This document shows positions 1 through 10,843 of a stretch of 64,000 bases of DNA, in pieces; position 1 is the stretch's first letter, and every line of letters begins with the position of its first letter. Made by a program: the position numbers and the translations under genes. The notes under the pieces are model-generated. The model ran no database searches, was not told the DNA's origin, and worked only from the letters and a program-made list of their open reading frames with translations. The DNA is from Gammaproteobacteria bacterium (GTDB taxonomy: Bacteria; Pseudomonadota; Gammaproteobacteria; DSM-16500), in contig JAJPJI010000021.1 in assembly GCA_021324305.1 (NCBI GenBank), forward strand, positions 62,001 to 126,000, given 5' to 3'.

Positions 1-2
1 TG

Positions 3-230
3 GGTGCCGATATCGCCAAGCCGGTTCTTGCAATCGCAATCAGCTGCGTGGGACGTCGGTTGTTATTAGGAGAAAGAACAGAGGAAGAAACCGAGTCTGT
101 ACTCGAATCATTGCCCCAAAATGCTCAGCAGGTTGGTTTTTACTCCTATGGAGAACTTTCTCCATATACAACCGGTTCTTGTGATTTGCATAATCAGACA
201 ATGACATTAACAACATTATGTGAAAACTAA
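3..230 (+). CDS. FIST signal-transduction protein, C-terminal fragment (5' end outside window)
   Basis: Open frame from the window edge reading ..GADIAKPVLAIAISCVGRRLLLGERTEEETESV..GFYSYGELSP..CDLHNQTMTLTTL, typical FIST_C ending; followed by a sensor kinase. Confidence 0.8.
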   Translation, partial: GADIAKPVLAIAISCVGRRLLLGERTEEETESVLESLPQNAQQVGFYSYGELSPYTTGSCDLHNQTMTLTTLCEN

Positions 231-248
231 TAATGATAAGGGCTTATT

Positions 249-1724
249 ATGAACAGTGAGCTGCATAAGGGACTTTATCGGCAATTAGTGCGTGCAAATC
301 TGAGCGAGGATTCACTGCCAACAGACATTAAAAAATGGCGCGATTTTCTCGACCGCATCAATCGATCCTATCATGATGCTGATCAGGAACGTTATTTATT
401 GGAACGTTCGATGGAGATATCATCACGTGAAATGCAGGATCTGAATTCAAAGTTGGAGGAAGCTCAAGAGCTGGCATTACTCGGATACTGGTATCACGAT
501 CGATCCACCGGAGAAAATATCTGGTCGAAAGAATTATACAAAATGTTCAAGCTGGACTTTAGCAAACCTGTGCCTGATATAGATCAAATCTATACAATGG
601 TGCATGATGAAGATGTCGAAAAAATTAAATACCTGGTTAACAGGGCATTTTTACATGGAGAGAAATATGACACAGAAATACGTATCCGAAGTGTTAACGG
701 GAATGATGATTATCGCTGGTATCATGTAATTGGCAAACCCAGGCATGAAGATAATAAGCCTATACACCTCTTGACTGGCGTTGCGATGGATATTACAGAA
801 CGTAAAATTGCTGAACTGGAAGTGGCATCCTTGCAGCAACAGTTAATCAACTCGGCACGGCGTGCTGGTATGGCGGATGTGGCGACATCCATTTTACATA
901 ATGTTGGCAATGTATTAAACAGCGTTAATGTTTCGATTCATCTTATTAATGAATACATGACGCAGTGTGATTTCAAAAAATTGCTAAATGCTGAAAACAT
1001 GATTGTTGAAAACAGATCCAATATCGAACAATTTCTGAATAATAATGACAAAGGTAAATTAATACCCCAGTATTTAATCAGTTACACTAATAAACTCAAT
1101 GATAATTATAATCGTATGCAGGAAGAATTGAAGAATCTGCATCAGCATGTCGAGCACATAAAAACTATAACGGAAATGCAAAAGTCATTAAGTGGTGTGT
1201 CCGGCGTGTTTGAAAAAATTTATCTGCCTGATGTTATTGATACGGCTTTAAAAATGTGCGGGAATTCGTTTGAAAGCAAAGGCATCACGCTTGTCAAGGA
1301 GTTTGAAGATGCGCTATTTATCACTACAGATAAATCCAAGTTTCTGCAAATAATGGTAAATCTGCTTCAAAATGCTAGGGATTCGTTATATGAGAGAAAT
1401 ATCTCACAAAAGAAAATCATTATATCAATATCACGTATTAATAATGATAGTGTTTCAATACAGGTCAAGGATAATGGTGTCGGTATCGACAAGGATAACC
1501 TGACCAAGATTTTCGCGTTTGGATTTACTACAAAAAAAATGGGCCATGGATTTGGCTTGCATAGCAGTGCGCTGGCTGCAACTGAAATAGGCGGTAAATT
1601 GGAGGCGGCAAGTCCTGGTACTGGTCAAGGTGCAATATTTGCTTTGACATTGCCGATTGTCGCTTCAACAAGGAGGGATAGTCATGAGCATGAACCAGAA
1701 CCTACGGCTTATCGTGATAGATGA
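249..1724 (+). CDS. PAS-domain sensor histidine kinase
   Basis: PAS region (ELALLGYWYHDRSTGENIWS..), H-box-like GMADVATSILHNVGNVLNSVNVS, HATPase motifs NLLQNARDSL / VKDNGVGID / FGFTTKKMGHGFGLHSSALAA. Confidence 0.88.
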   Translation: MNSELHKGLYRQLVRANLSEDSLPTDIKKWRDFLDRINRSYHDADQERYLLERSMEISSREMQDLNSKLEEAQELALLGYWYHDRSTGENIWSKELYKMFKLDFSKPVPDIDQIYTMVHDEDVEKIKYLVNRAFLHGEKYDTEIRIRSVNGNDDYRWYHVIGKPRHEDNKPIHLLTGVAMDITERKIAELEVASLQQQLINSARRAGMADVATSILHNVGNVLNSVNVSIHLINEYMTQCDFKKLLNAENMIVENRSNIEQFLNNNDKGKLIPQYLISYTNKLNDNYNRMQEELKNLHQHVEHIKTITEMQKSLSGVSGVFEKIYLPDVIDTALKMCGNSFESKGITLVKEFEDALFITTDKSKFLQIMVNLLQNARDSLYERNISQKKIIISISRINNDSVSIQVKDNGVGIDKDNLTKIFAFGFTTKKMGHGFGLHSSALAATEIGGKLEAASPGTGQGAIFALTLPIVASTRRDSHEHEPEPTAYRDR

Positions 1725-3948
1725 TAATCCTGACATCCATCAGGATTTTATAAAAATCCTGATGACTTCCAAACCGCAGGCGAAACAGGATGCTGAAATT
1801 CAGGATCTCGAACGTGCTATTTTTGGTTCTGAAGTCTCTGATGCTGTGCTATCCAAATTTGAAATTGATACTGCTACGCAAGGCAAGGAAGGGGTAGAAA
1901 AAATTGCCGCTGCTATGCAAGAGGGCAAGCCCTATGCGCTTGCTTTTGTTGATATACGCATGCCACCTGGGTGGGATGGGATTGAAACCATCAAGCATAT
2001 CTGGGAAGTTGATAGTAATATCCAGGTTGTCATTTGCACGGCCTATTCTGACTATATATGGGAAGAAACTGTTGAGCAGCTAGGACAAAAAGACAATTTG
2101 CTGATATTGAAAAAGCCGTTTGATAATGTGTCAGTACGGCAGCTGGCATGTGCTCTCACCAGGAAATGGCAGTTATTGGAAGAGTCCAAACAGTACACAT
2201 CTTCGCTTGAAGAAAAAGTTCAACAACGCACGGAGTCATTGAATAAATCATTATCACTCATGCGTGCAACACTGGAATCTTCTGCGGATGGCGTATTGGT
2301 GGTCAATAATGACAGTCAAATTACAGACTTTAATAACAAGTTTATCGATATGTGGCATTTTCCCGACTCTATTATTCAAAATAAAAAATTTGATGTAATG
2401 CTGGAGTATATCACCAGCATTATTGATAATCCTGATGCTGTTATTGCCGATATGGAAAAGATCGAGCATGATTCCAATGAAATCGTAATTGGACATATTA
2501 AGTTCAAAGACAAGAGAATATTCGAATACTATGCGCAACCCTATACAGTAGAAAATACAATGGTGGGACGCGTATGGAGTTTTCGTGATATATCAATTCG
2601 CGCGAGCCTTGAAGAAGAGCTTCAATATCAGGCGACACATGATTTGCTGACCGGTTTACCAAATCGTGTGTTATTACGTGATCGCTTGAAGCAGGCCATA
2701 GCTAAATATGATCGTGCTAATACAAAATTCGGAATATTGTTTCTGGATCTGGACCGATTTAAATTGATCAATGACAGCATTAGTCATGAGGCAGGTGATA
2801 CTGTGCTTTGTGCGGTGACTGATCGACTGAAATCTGTACTCCGTGATGAAGATACATTATCCAGACTGGGTGGTGATGAATTTGTAATCATTGCCAATGA
2901 TGTTAAAGATGAAACTGGTCTTGCTGAGCTGGCAAATAAATTGCTTGGAGTATTCGATTCGCATTTTTCTGTCGAAGGTCATGATGTGATGTTAAGTACC
3001 AGCATCGGTATTTGTGTTTACCCAAACGATGGGCGAAACATTGATCTGCTTTTACGCAACGCAGACATAGCGATGTATCACGCGAAAGAGTTGGGTGCAA
3101 ACCAGTATCAGTTTTATACTGATGAATTGAACAAAAAAAACAAGGAGCGACTCAACAAGGAAATGGAACTGCGTCAGGCAATCGCCAACAATGAATTTAT
3201 TCTTTATTATCAGCCGCAATTCGACTTGAAGAGCGAGAAATTGGTGTCAATCGAAGCATTGATACGCTGGTTGCATCCGACCAAGGGGATGATATTACCC
3301 TTGGATTTTATCCCACTTGCTGAAGAGACCGGTCTTATTGTTCCAATAGGAGAATGGGTGTTAAGATCTGCCTGTAAACAAGTCAAGCAATGGCAAAAAC
3401 AGGGTCTTCCTCATATCAGGGTTGCTGTCAATATTACCACGAAGCAATTCAAGGTATATAATCTTGTACAAATCATTGATGATATTCTCAAGGAAACCGG
3501 TCTTGAACCCCGATATCTTGAGCTGGAATTAACAGAGACAATGGTTATCAATAACATTGAAATTGTTAATACGATACATGAACTAAAAAAATTAGGCATA
3601 CAAATAGTACTCGATGATTTTGGAACAGGCTATTCAAGTTTAAATTATTTAAGACAAATTCCGGTAGATCGTCTGAAGATAGACCAATCATATGTTCAAA
3701 ATATTGAATCAGATCGTGGTGATGATGTCATTATTCAAGCTATTATCGCCATGGCAAAGAGCATGAACCTGGAGGTGCTTGCTGAAGGTGTCGAGTCAAA
3801 AAATCAGCTGGAATTTTTGAAAAAGCAGAAATGCGGCGAAGTGCAGGGCTTTTATTTTAGTAAACCTATATCTGCTGCGGATTGCGAAAAAATCCTGAAA
3901 GAATCCGATGCTCCCAAACTGAAAGAGGCCATTTTTGAAAATCATTAG
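1684..3948 (+). CDS. Response regulator with REC-PAS-GGDEF-EAL (bifunctional c-di-GMP enzyme)
   Basis: VIDDNPDIHQD and FVDIRMPPGWDGIETI (REC), RLGGDEFVII, SIEALIRWLHP, ELTETMV, LDDFGTGYSSLNYL; AAGGAGG upstream of ATG 1684; overlaps the kinase stop. Confidence 0.9.
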   Translation: MSMNQNLRLIVIDDNPDIHQDFIKILMTSKPQAKQDAEIQDLERAIFGSEVSDAVLSKFEIDTATQGKEGVEKIAAAMQEGKPYALAFVDIRMPPGWDGIETIKHIWEVDSNIQVVICTAYSDYIWEETVEQLGQKDNLLILKKPFDNVSVRQLACALTRKWQLLEESKQYTSSLEEKVQQRTESLNKSLSLMRATLESSADGVLVVNNDSQITDFNNKFIDMWHFPDSIIQNKKFDVMLEYITSIIDNPDAVIADMEKIEHDSNEIVIGHIKFKDKRIFEYYAQPYTVENTMVGRVWSFRDISIRASLEEELQYQATHDLLTGLPNRVLLRDRLKQAIAKYDRANTKFGILFLDLDRFKLINDSISHEAGDTVLCAVTDRLKSVLRDEDTLSRLGGDEFVIIANDVKDETGLAELANKLLGVFDSHFSVEGHDVMLSTSIGICVYPNDGRNIDLLLRNADIAMYHAKELGANQYQFYTDELNKKNKERLNKEMELRQAIANNEFILYYQPQFDLKSEKLVSIEALIRWLHPTKGMILPLDFIPLAEETGLIVPIGEWVLRSACKQVKQWQKQGLPHIRVAVNITTKQFKVYNLVQIIDDILKETGLEPRYLELELTETMVINNIEIVNTIHELKKLGIQIVLDDFGTGYSSLNYLRQIPVDRLKIDQSYVQNIESDRGDDVIIQAIIAMAKSMNLEVLAEGVESKNQLEFLKKQKCGEVQGFYFSKPISAADCEKILKESDAPKLKEAIFENH

Positions 3949-4156
3949 TGAGCTGCAATGCATCAGAAAGAAACGTAACAAATGTGTGTCAATCAAGGCT
4001 TGTTCATGCCAGCTATTTTGAACTTATCATCAATGCTAGACCAATACAATGACACTGCTCGCTTACAAATGATTCATGCAAGTGAAATGATTAAAAGATA
4101 TACAGTGTAAATTGATAAAATAGAATCATAGAGTCATCCTTAAGGAGAGTAATATC

Positions 4157-4345
4157 ATGAACAAGCTGGAAAGAGCAGACTGGCAAGAACATTTCCAAAG
4201 AGTTGCACAGAAAATTCAGGTATTGGCGAGTAGATTAAATGAGAAATCCGAATTTAATGAATTTGTCGATGAAATGGAGACCCATATCAGAGAACTTGAA
4301 ACTGTTCTCAGTTTGTTTAAAGATGCAGTTGATCGGGAAAACTAA
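4157..4345 (+). CDS. Small helical hypothetical protein (62 aa)
   Basis: ATG preceded by AAGGAGAG; charged amphipathic sequence. Confidence 0.6.
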   Translation: MNKLERADWQEHFQRVAQKIQVLASRLNEKSEFNEFVDEMETHIRELETVLSLFKDAVDREN

Positions 4346-4496
4346 TTATAATTATTAAGCATGCTATTTCACGAGTTAAGGTTAATCTGGAATCTGTATG
4401 TTTATAGGCATATCATCACTATTTTAAGTGATTTTTTATATTCTTCAGGCTAAGATTTGTAATTTAACTGCGACCACAGATCACAAGGAAATCATC

Positions 4497-6593
4497 ATGA
4501 GAATGGTTCTCATTACCGCACTAGCCTCTTTTATAGTTAGTGCCGGTACGGGGTTGGCTGCTGATATCAAGACAGGCAATCCATTTGCTTCACCTAGTCC
4601 GTTGCCATTTCAAGCCCCGCCGTTTGACAAGATCAAGAATAGTGATTATCTGCCTGCCTTCAAAGAAGGAATGAGACAGCAGCTGCTTGAAGTTGATAAA
4701 ATTGCCAACAATCCAGCGCAACCCAATTTTGATAACACGATCGCAGCACTGGAAAAATCCGGAGCAATGCTGGAGCGGGTTTCTGAGGTATTTTTTGCGC
4801 TTGTCCAGGCAAACACAGATCCAACCCTGGATGCAATCCAGAAAAATATGGCTCCCAAGCTGTCCGAGCATCATGATAAAATCTACCTTAATTCAAAATT
4901 GTTTGATCGTATAAAAAAGATTTATGCTGAACGCAATCAAAAGCATCTTGATCAGGAGGCATTGCAGCTGCTTAAGGTTTATTACATGCAATTTGTTCAT
5001 GCAGGCGCAAACCTTAACGCTGCTGATAAACTGAAGTTGCAAATTCTCAACAAAAAAATCGCAGAATTGGAAACATCTTTTCAACAGAAATTGCTGGCAG
5101 CAAACAACAAAGGCGAGTTGTCTGTTAAAAACAGGCAAGATCTCGAAGGATTAAGCGAAAATGAAATTAATGCGCTTGTTGTCACAAAGGGAAAAAATCA
5201 GGAATATGTGATTCCCTTGCAAAACACGACTCAGCAGCCATTGCTACAGTCAATTTCAAATCGCCAGACTCGGCAAAAGTTATTTGAACATTCATGGAAC
5301 CGCGCCGAACGCAATGATGCCAATGATACGCGTGATATTATTGCGACATTGGCTTTGCTGCGTTCCAGAAAGGCCGCTATTCTGGGTTATCCCAACTATG
5401 CGGCTTATGTTTTATACGATCAAATGGCTGAAAAACCTGAGACAGTCCATCAATTTCTAGGACAGCTTATTCCTGCGACAGCCAATAAAACAACTGAGGA
5501 CGCCAGACAAATACAAGCGATCATAGATAAAGAAAAACATTTTAATCTGAGACCATGGGACTGGAATTATTATGCGGAAAAAATTCGCAAAATTAAATTT
5601 GATCTGGATCAAAATGAAATCAAGCCATATTTTGAACTCAATCATGTGTTGCAGGATGGTGTCTTTTATGCGGCTAGTCAGCTTTATGGTGTAACATTCA
5701 AAGAGCGGCATGATATACCTGTCTATCATCCGGATGTGAGAGTGTTTGATGTGTTTGATAAGGATCATTCTCCATTGGGCTTGCTCTATCTTGATTATTT
5801 CAAACGCGACAACAAGACGGGCGGCGCATGGATGAATAATTTTGTCCAGCAATCCACGCTTCTTGGTACCAAGCCGGTTGTTTATAATGTCACAAATTTT
5901 CTGAAACCAGCAAAAGGTGAGCCGGCCTTATTGACTTCTGATGATGTAACCACGATGTTTCATGAATTTGGGCATGCATTACATGGTTTATTTTCAAATA
6001 ATAAATATCCGCTTACCAATACAAACATGGCACGTGATTTTGTTGAACTTCCTTCCCAGTTCAATGAACATTGGGCATTTTACCCTGATGTGCTGAAACA
6101 TTACGCTGTCAATTACAAAACTGGCCAGCCAATGCCGCAGTTGTTAGCTGATAAGATTGAAAAAGCCAGAACTTTCAATCAGGGATATTCACTGGGTGAA
6201 ATTTTGGCTGCTTCTTCACTTGATATGCAATGGCATGAGCTGCCAGTTACTGCCGGGAAACAGAATGTCGATACTTTTGAGTTGCAGGCATTAAAAAATA
6301 CGCATACTGATTTTCCCAATGTACCGCCGCGTTATCGCTCCAGTTATTTTTTGCATATATGGGCTAATGGCTATTCGGCAGGCTATTATGCATATCTCTG
6401 GACAGAAATGCTGGATGATGATGTCTATGAGTGGTTTATTGATCACGGTGGCATGACGCGAGCAAATGGCCAGCGGTTCAGGGATATGATTCTTTCACGC
6501 GGGCATTCTGAAGATTATGGTCCTATGTTTAAAGCCTTTTATGGAAAGAATCCAACGATTGAGCCCATGCTCAGGCATCGTGGGTTAAGCTAG
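4497..6593 (+). CDS. M3 family metallopeptidase (oligopeptidase A / peptidyl-dipeptidase Dcp type), signal peptide
   Basis: MFHEFGHALHGLFSN zinc motif, N-terminal signal peptide MRMVLITALASFIVSAGTGLAA; AAGGAA upstream of ATG 4497. Confidence 0.9.
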   Translation: MRMVLITALASFIVSAGTGLAADIKTGNPFASPSPLPFQAPPFDKIKNSDYLPAFKEGMRQQLLEVDKIANNPAQPNFDNTIAALEKSGAMLERVSEVFFALVQANTDPTLDAIQKNMAPKLSEHHDKIYLNSKLFDRIKKIYAERNQKHLDQEALQLLKVYYMQFVHAGANLNAADKLKLQILNKKIAELETSFQQKLLAANNKGELSVKNRQDLEGLSENEINALVVTKGKNQEYVIPLQNTTQQPLLQSISNRQTRQKLFEHSWNRAERNDANDTRDIIATLALLRSRKAAILGYPNYAAYVLYDQMAEKPETVHQFLGQLIPATANKTTEDARQIQAIIDKEKHFNLRPWDWNYYAEKIRKIKFDLDQNEIKPYFELNHVLQDGVFYAASQLYGVTFKERHDIPVYHPDVRVFDVFDKDHSPLGLLYLDYFKRDNKTGGAWMNNFVQQSTLLGTKPVVYNVTNFLKPAKGEPALLTSDDVTTMFHEFGHALHGLFSNNKYPLTNTNMARDFVELPSQFNEHWAFYPDVLKHYAVNYKTGQPMPQLLADKIEKARTFNQGYSLGEILAASSLDMQWHELPVTAGKQNVDTFELQALKNTHTDFPNVPPRYRSSYFLHIWANGYSAGYYAYLWTEMLDDDVYEWFIDHGGMTRANGQRFRDMILSRGHSEDYGPMFKAFYGKNPTIEPMLRHRGLS

Positions 6594-6627
6594 TATAGTC
6601 GTCAATTAATTTTCTGATAGTTGAATT

Positions 6628-6657
6628 CCATCAGGCACATGCTGCCTGGTGGTTTTT
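6628..6657 (+). terminator. Rho-independent terminator of the M3 peptidase gene
   Basis: CCATCAGGCA-loop-TGCCTGGTGG followed by TTTTT. Confidence 0.8.
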
Positions 6658-6691
6658 AACCTGTTATCAACAAGCGGGTTGATTTTGATAT

Positions 6692-6970
6692 TTACAGCTC
6701 ATGCAGTATTACAATCAACCAAAGAAGCGTTGTTAGCAAGGCCATGTAGTATGACAGTTTTTTATGTGCTTCGTTAGTGCCAAGCTTGACAAACAAGACA
6801 GTCAAAACACCCAGAATCGCGGTGTATAACAGTTGATAACGATTAATTCCAGGATATTCAAAGCTGGCTGCAAAGCCAAAAATGCAGGATATCATGATAA
6901 ATAATAATACCGCTTGCAGCAGTACCCGGAACGCTATGATAGTGATGTAAGAAAGATTGTTGCTATTCAT
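6692..6970 (-). CDS. Small integral membrane protein (92 aa)
   Basis: Several hydrophobic helices; complete ORF. Confidence 0.5.
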   Translation of the reverse strand: MNSNNLSYITIIAFRVLLQAVLLFIMISCIFGFAASFEYPGINRYQLLYTAILGVLTVLFVKLGTNEAHKKLSYYMALLTTLLWLIVILHEL

Positions 6971-7038
6971 GGTCGTATTTCACTGGATCAAAAGGCCATG
7001 ATTATATACCAGCTTTTTGGTGTTGTTACAAATCAGTT

Positions 7039-8796
7039 TTATGTCGTTACTGAGCTCAGGCTTAAACCCAGGTTGGTCATTTCAAGGTCAGATGAAGTTT
7101 CAATGCGGGGATGGTGGCTGAAGTAGCCATGTTGCCTTAAACCTTTTAACGTATTACTGGATAGTTTGTTTATTTCAAGCCAGCGAATGGCGTGATTAAA
7201 ACTGACCTCGTTTTTTGTCAGGTGTGACATTATGGCATTAAGATCATAAGAGGCTGCGAGCATCCAGTTGCCTGCGAGCAGCAGTTTGCCATTTATGCTA
7301 TTGGTGGTGATTCCGAATAAGTTGGATTTGTCAGTCAATGCTTTTACTGCACCAGCCATCGAGATAGCAGAGACGCCACTGCCAGAAACGACCAGGATTG
7401 TTTTAACCTTGTTAGTGCAACTTTGCTTCATATAATCAATGGCTAATGCAACAGTATTTGATAATTCCTTTCCGGCGATAAAGCCCAATATTCCAGAAGA
7501 CATGCCTGTGACGACTGCGAGAGCCATTTGTGCGGGATATGGTAAATCATCTATCGTGCAATTTTCAAAGATGGTGAGGCAGCTTATTTTCATACCATCA
7601 TAACCATTTTGTGCAAAAAAGATAAAAAAGGCTGTTCCGATAGCTGTACCCAAGCCAAAATCCACCATCTTTCGAATCCAATTTTTTATTTTGTCTAGCT
7701 GCCTGGGAGGGTTCAGTAATATCTGATGATGGCGTGTATTTGTACCTTCTTCTAATGAGACAGCTGAAGCTGAATCGTATATATGCAATAGCAATCGATT
7801 TATGACTGCTTCATCGATAGCATGACCAGAAGCAATTTCAGTTTTTAAAAATTGATCGAATGCGGCTACTTGTTCGGGCTTGAGATATCTGAGCTGATTA
7901 ATGATTGCTTGCTGAAATTGATAATCCTTGTCAAAGAGATTACGGATATCTGCAAGCATTGATGTCATTGAGTCGATACGAAATCCAAACGTGAGAAGGA
8001 AATTGATAACGCCAATCGACATGGCGATAAACTGGCCGCTCCAGATAAAACCATAATATCCCAGAGCCAGAGCGGCAATAGCGGCGACTCCTGACAGGAA
8101 GACAATGAAATTATTTTTGATAAATCCTGCGGCGCTGGGGCAGTAATTTAAAAATATATCTTTCATTTTGGAGAGCAGTTTTGGTATGCGATCGATACGC
8201 ATGAGTGTTCCAATTCCAAGACTGATCGTGGCGAGCGTTAATGATAGAATTTTAATACTCATAGGTAATTGAGACCACCAGCCCAATGTAATATTCTCCG
8301 GATTGATGCCTGATGGATAGGTAAATGCATAAATAGAAACTGGAAGTGTCGTAACAAAACTAGCTATATAGAGTATCCAGGATTGGGAATATTGCCAGCA
8401 TGAAAGCAGCCTGCTACCCAATGTTGGAGGCGGCGAGATTATTTCAACGTATGCTTTTCGTTCACCTGGTATGTTTGCGTTTACTGATGAAAAAGTATTG
8501 TATGAAAGTGCTGCCTGATTTTGATCGGAAATGTTTTCTGTGGTTGGAATTTCATCCAGCATGATTTCATAAAATTTATCGTCTTCAATAGACTGACTAT
8601 CGTTATTCCACGCTTCTGTATCGATAGATGCTGAACCAGCAGACGATTCGTTATTATCAAGCCATTCGGCTTCCATTTCGTCATCCGCTGTTATATAACC
8701 ATCCGACTCATTCTCTGAGTGGTTTTCTTCGTCTCTGCCTGCTTCCGTGTCTCGTAAATCCAGGGTATCTCCCGCTGGGGTATTTCGTCCGTACAT
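7039..8796 (-). CDS. Large hypothetical membrane protein with acidic N-terminus; possible secreted effector
   Basis: Long ORF; AGGAAAG upstream of ATG at 8796; acidic disordered N-terminus then multiple hydrophobic segments; no family recognised. Confidence 0.7.
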   Translation of the reverse strand: MYGRNTPAGDTLDLRDTEAGRDEENHSENESDGYITADDEMEAEWLDNNESSAGSASIDTEAWNNDSQSIEDDKFYEIMLDEIPTTENISDQNQAALSYNTFSSVNANIPGERKAYVEIISPPPTLGSRLLSCWQYSQSWILYIASFVTTLPVSIYAFTYPSGINPENITLGWWSQLPMSIKILSLTLATISLGIGTLMRIDRIPKLLSKMKDIFLNYCPSAAGFIKNNFIVFLSGVAAIAALALGYYGFIWSGQFIAMSIGVINFLLTFGFRIDSMTSMLADIRNLFDKDYQFQQAIINQLRYLKPEQVAAFDQFLKTEIASGHAIDEAVINRLLLHIYDSASAVSLEEGTNTRHHQILLNPPRQLDKIKNWIRKMVDFGLGTAIGTAFFIFFAQNGYDGMKISCLTIFENCTIDDLPYPAQMALAVVTGMSSGILGFIAGKELSNTVALAIDYMKQSCTNKVKTILVVSGSGVSAISMAGAVKALTDKSNLFGITTNSINGKLLLAGNWMLAASYDLNAIMSHLTKNEVSFNHAIRWLEINKLSSNTLKGLRQHGYFSHHPRIETSSDLEMTNLGLSLSSVTT

Positions 8797-9019
8797 ATCT
8801 TTCCTCGTGCTGATCCGGGATGATTCATATGATTGTGTATTATGAATGAATAATACGACCATGATGAAAAAAAGAAAAGCTTGTCTTCATAAGTTGATGC
8901 ATCGAGTGTGCTCATTTCACTGTATCAGTGTCTGTCCTGACACAAACTATTTTATACTTTTCTGTCAGCCTGATCCGGTTTAAAGTATTCTGAGTGAATG
9001 CATTTATTAGGATGATAAC

Positions 9020-10018
9020 ATGAAAGCATTAGGATATTTTACCGCGCACCAATTATCGAGTTTTGCAATTGAAGAACTTGAAGTACAGGAACCTGTCATC
9101 AATGATCATGATCTTCTGGTTAGGGTTAAAGCAGTTTCTGTTAATCCTGTAGACTATAAGATACGGCAAAGTCGTCATGCAGAAGGTAAACGCCCGGTTA
9201 TCCTGGGCTGGGATGTGTCTGGTATTGTTGAAAAAACAGGCTCCTTGGTGAAAGGATTCAAGATTGGAGATGAAGTGTATTATGCAGGAGATTTAAAGCG
9301 TGATGGCGGCAACGCACAACTTCATGCGGTTGATCATCGTATTGCAGCAAAAAAGCCTTCAAATCTTGATTTTGCTCACGCAGCTGCCTTGCCGCTGACA
9401 TCATTGACTGCGTATGAGGCGCTTTTTCCACGCGCAATTAGCTCCATGGAAGCAAACGATAAAGTGCTTATTATCGGCGGAGCGGGCGGTGTGGGTTCAA
9501 TAGCAATTCAGATACTAAAAGCCATGACCAACACTATGGTGCTTGCTACCGCTTCAAGACCAGACACGGTCGCATGGTGCAAACGGATGGGTGCAGATCT
9601 GGTTCTTGACCATACTCGGAATTTACACCAACAGCTGGATCAGCATCAGATAAAAAATGTTGATGTCATTTTTGGTACGACACATTCCGCGCAATATCTG
9701 GAAATCATACCGCAACTTTTACGACCATTTGGACATTTCTGTTTAATTGATGATCCCAGGATATTGGATATTGCCGGTTTCAAGACCAAGGCTCTTTCAG
9801 TTCATTGGGAATACATGTTTGCCAAGACACTGTATGGATTTGATATTGCCTCGCAAGGGCAAATTCTGCAAACAATCGCTCAGCTTGTTGAGAAAGGCAA
9901 AATTATTTCAACAGCCAATATGATACTAAAAGGGTTTTCGGCAGAGAATCTTCGCAAAGCACATGAAATGCTTGAGTCTGGGAAATCATCAGGCAAGATA
10001 GTGATTGAATTTGACTGA
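9020..10018 (+). CDS. Zinc-type alcohol dehydrogenase-like / quinone oxidoreductase (MDR superfamily)
   Basis: VKAVSVNPVDYKIR, VILGWDVSGIV, VLIIGGAGGVGSIAIQ. Confidence 0.9.
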   Translation: MKALGYFTAHQLSSFAIEELEVQEPVINDHDLLVRVKAVSVNPVDYKIRQSRHAEGKRPVILGWDVSGIVEKTGSLVKGFKIGDEVYYAGDLKRDGGNAQLHAVDHRIAAKKPSNLDFAHAAALPLTSLTAYEALFPRAISSMEANDKVLIIGGAGGVGSIAIQILKAMTNTMVLATASRPDTVAWCKRMGADLVLDHTRNLHQQLDQHQIKNVDVIFGTTHSAQYLEIIPQLLRPFGHFCLIDDPRILDIAGFKTKALSVHWEYMFAKTLYGFDIASQGQILQTIAQLVEKGKIISTANMILKGFSAENLRKAHEMLESGKSSGKIVIEFD

Positions 10019-10103
10019 GCAACCAACAGTGCCGGTTTTTTTTACAAACGAAAATCTAGGCAGTATAGGACGCGATCTGAGTTTAAACCTCGGAATTGCC
10101 GCA

Positions 10104-10607
10104 TCATGCGGATAAGATACTGCTTAAATATCTAAAAAGCATCTTTTTACCACCAGTGTTTTTCTTCATCCGTCTGTCATCCTGTGCTCTGATTATCAAT
10201 TGACGTAATTGTTTTCTGTCGGCATGAGGATATTCTTTTAAAAATGTCTCGATAATATCGTTATTTTCCAAAATTAACTGGTCTCGCCAATATTCAATTT
10301 CCCGAAATTTCGCTGTGTCTTTTTCATGTGCCAGCTGGATTTGCTCCAGTTCTTGCTGAATGGCAGGCCAATCGATTTCCCGTATGATCTTTCCAATATA
10401 TTGCAATTGTCGTCTTTTGGCTTCATTTGATGTCAGGTGTTTTGCATGTTGAATAGCTGCAAGCAGCTTATCTGGCAATTCAATTGCAGCGAGTTGAGAA
10501 TCGCTTAGGCTTAATAATGATTCACCTAATTTTTGCAAGGCGAGCATGTTTTTCTTGCGTTGTGATTTACTGTTTTCATTCATTGAATCAGCTTTGGATG
10601 AAGGCAT
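10104..10607 (-). CDS. darP: Ribosome-associated protein YjgA/DarP family (DUF615)
   Basis: NEAKRRQLQYIGKIIREIDWPAIQQEL matches the YjgA pattern (RRRQLQLIGKMLRQ..). Confidence 0.75.
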   Translation of the reverse strand: MPSSKADSMNENSKSQRKKNMLALQKLGESLLSLSDSQLAAIELPDKLLAAIQHAKHLTSNEAKRRQLQYIGKIIREIDWPAIQQELEQIQLAHEKDTAKFREIEYWRDQLILENNDIIETFLKEYPHADRKQLRQLIIRAQDDRRMKKNTGGKKMLFRYLSSILSA

Positions 10608-10843
10608 ATTTTCTCTACAATTGTCTCGATACTGATCTGATACATATTTTTGCGAATTTTTTAGAAAATGTCTATCCGGATAAATAATTGTCTGGATCGA
10701 TCACGATTGAGAAACATCATCAAAATCAATTTGCTATGTTTGTGGCGGGTGTTGCCGGCAGTTAGAATAGACAAACATGGACTATCAGTGTACTTTAATT
10801 AACGTAATCCGAATTCATGTATCTCAAATTAAAAGGATTTATT

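Noticed and set aside
5457-5852. 131-aa minus-strand ORF
   Set aside because: Lies wholly antisense within the well-supported M3 peptidase gene; no domain signature
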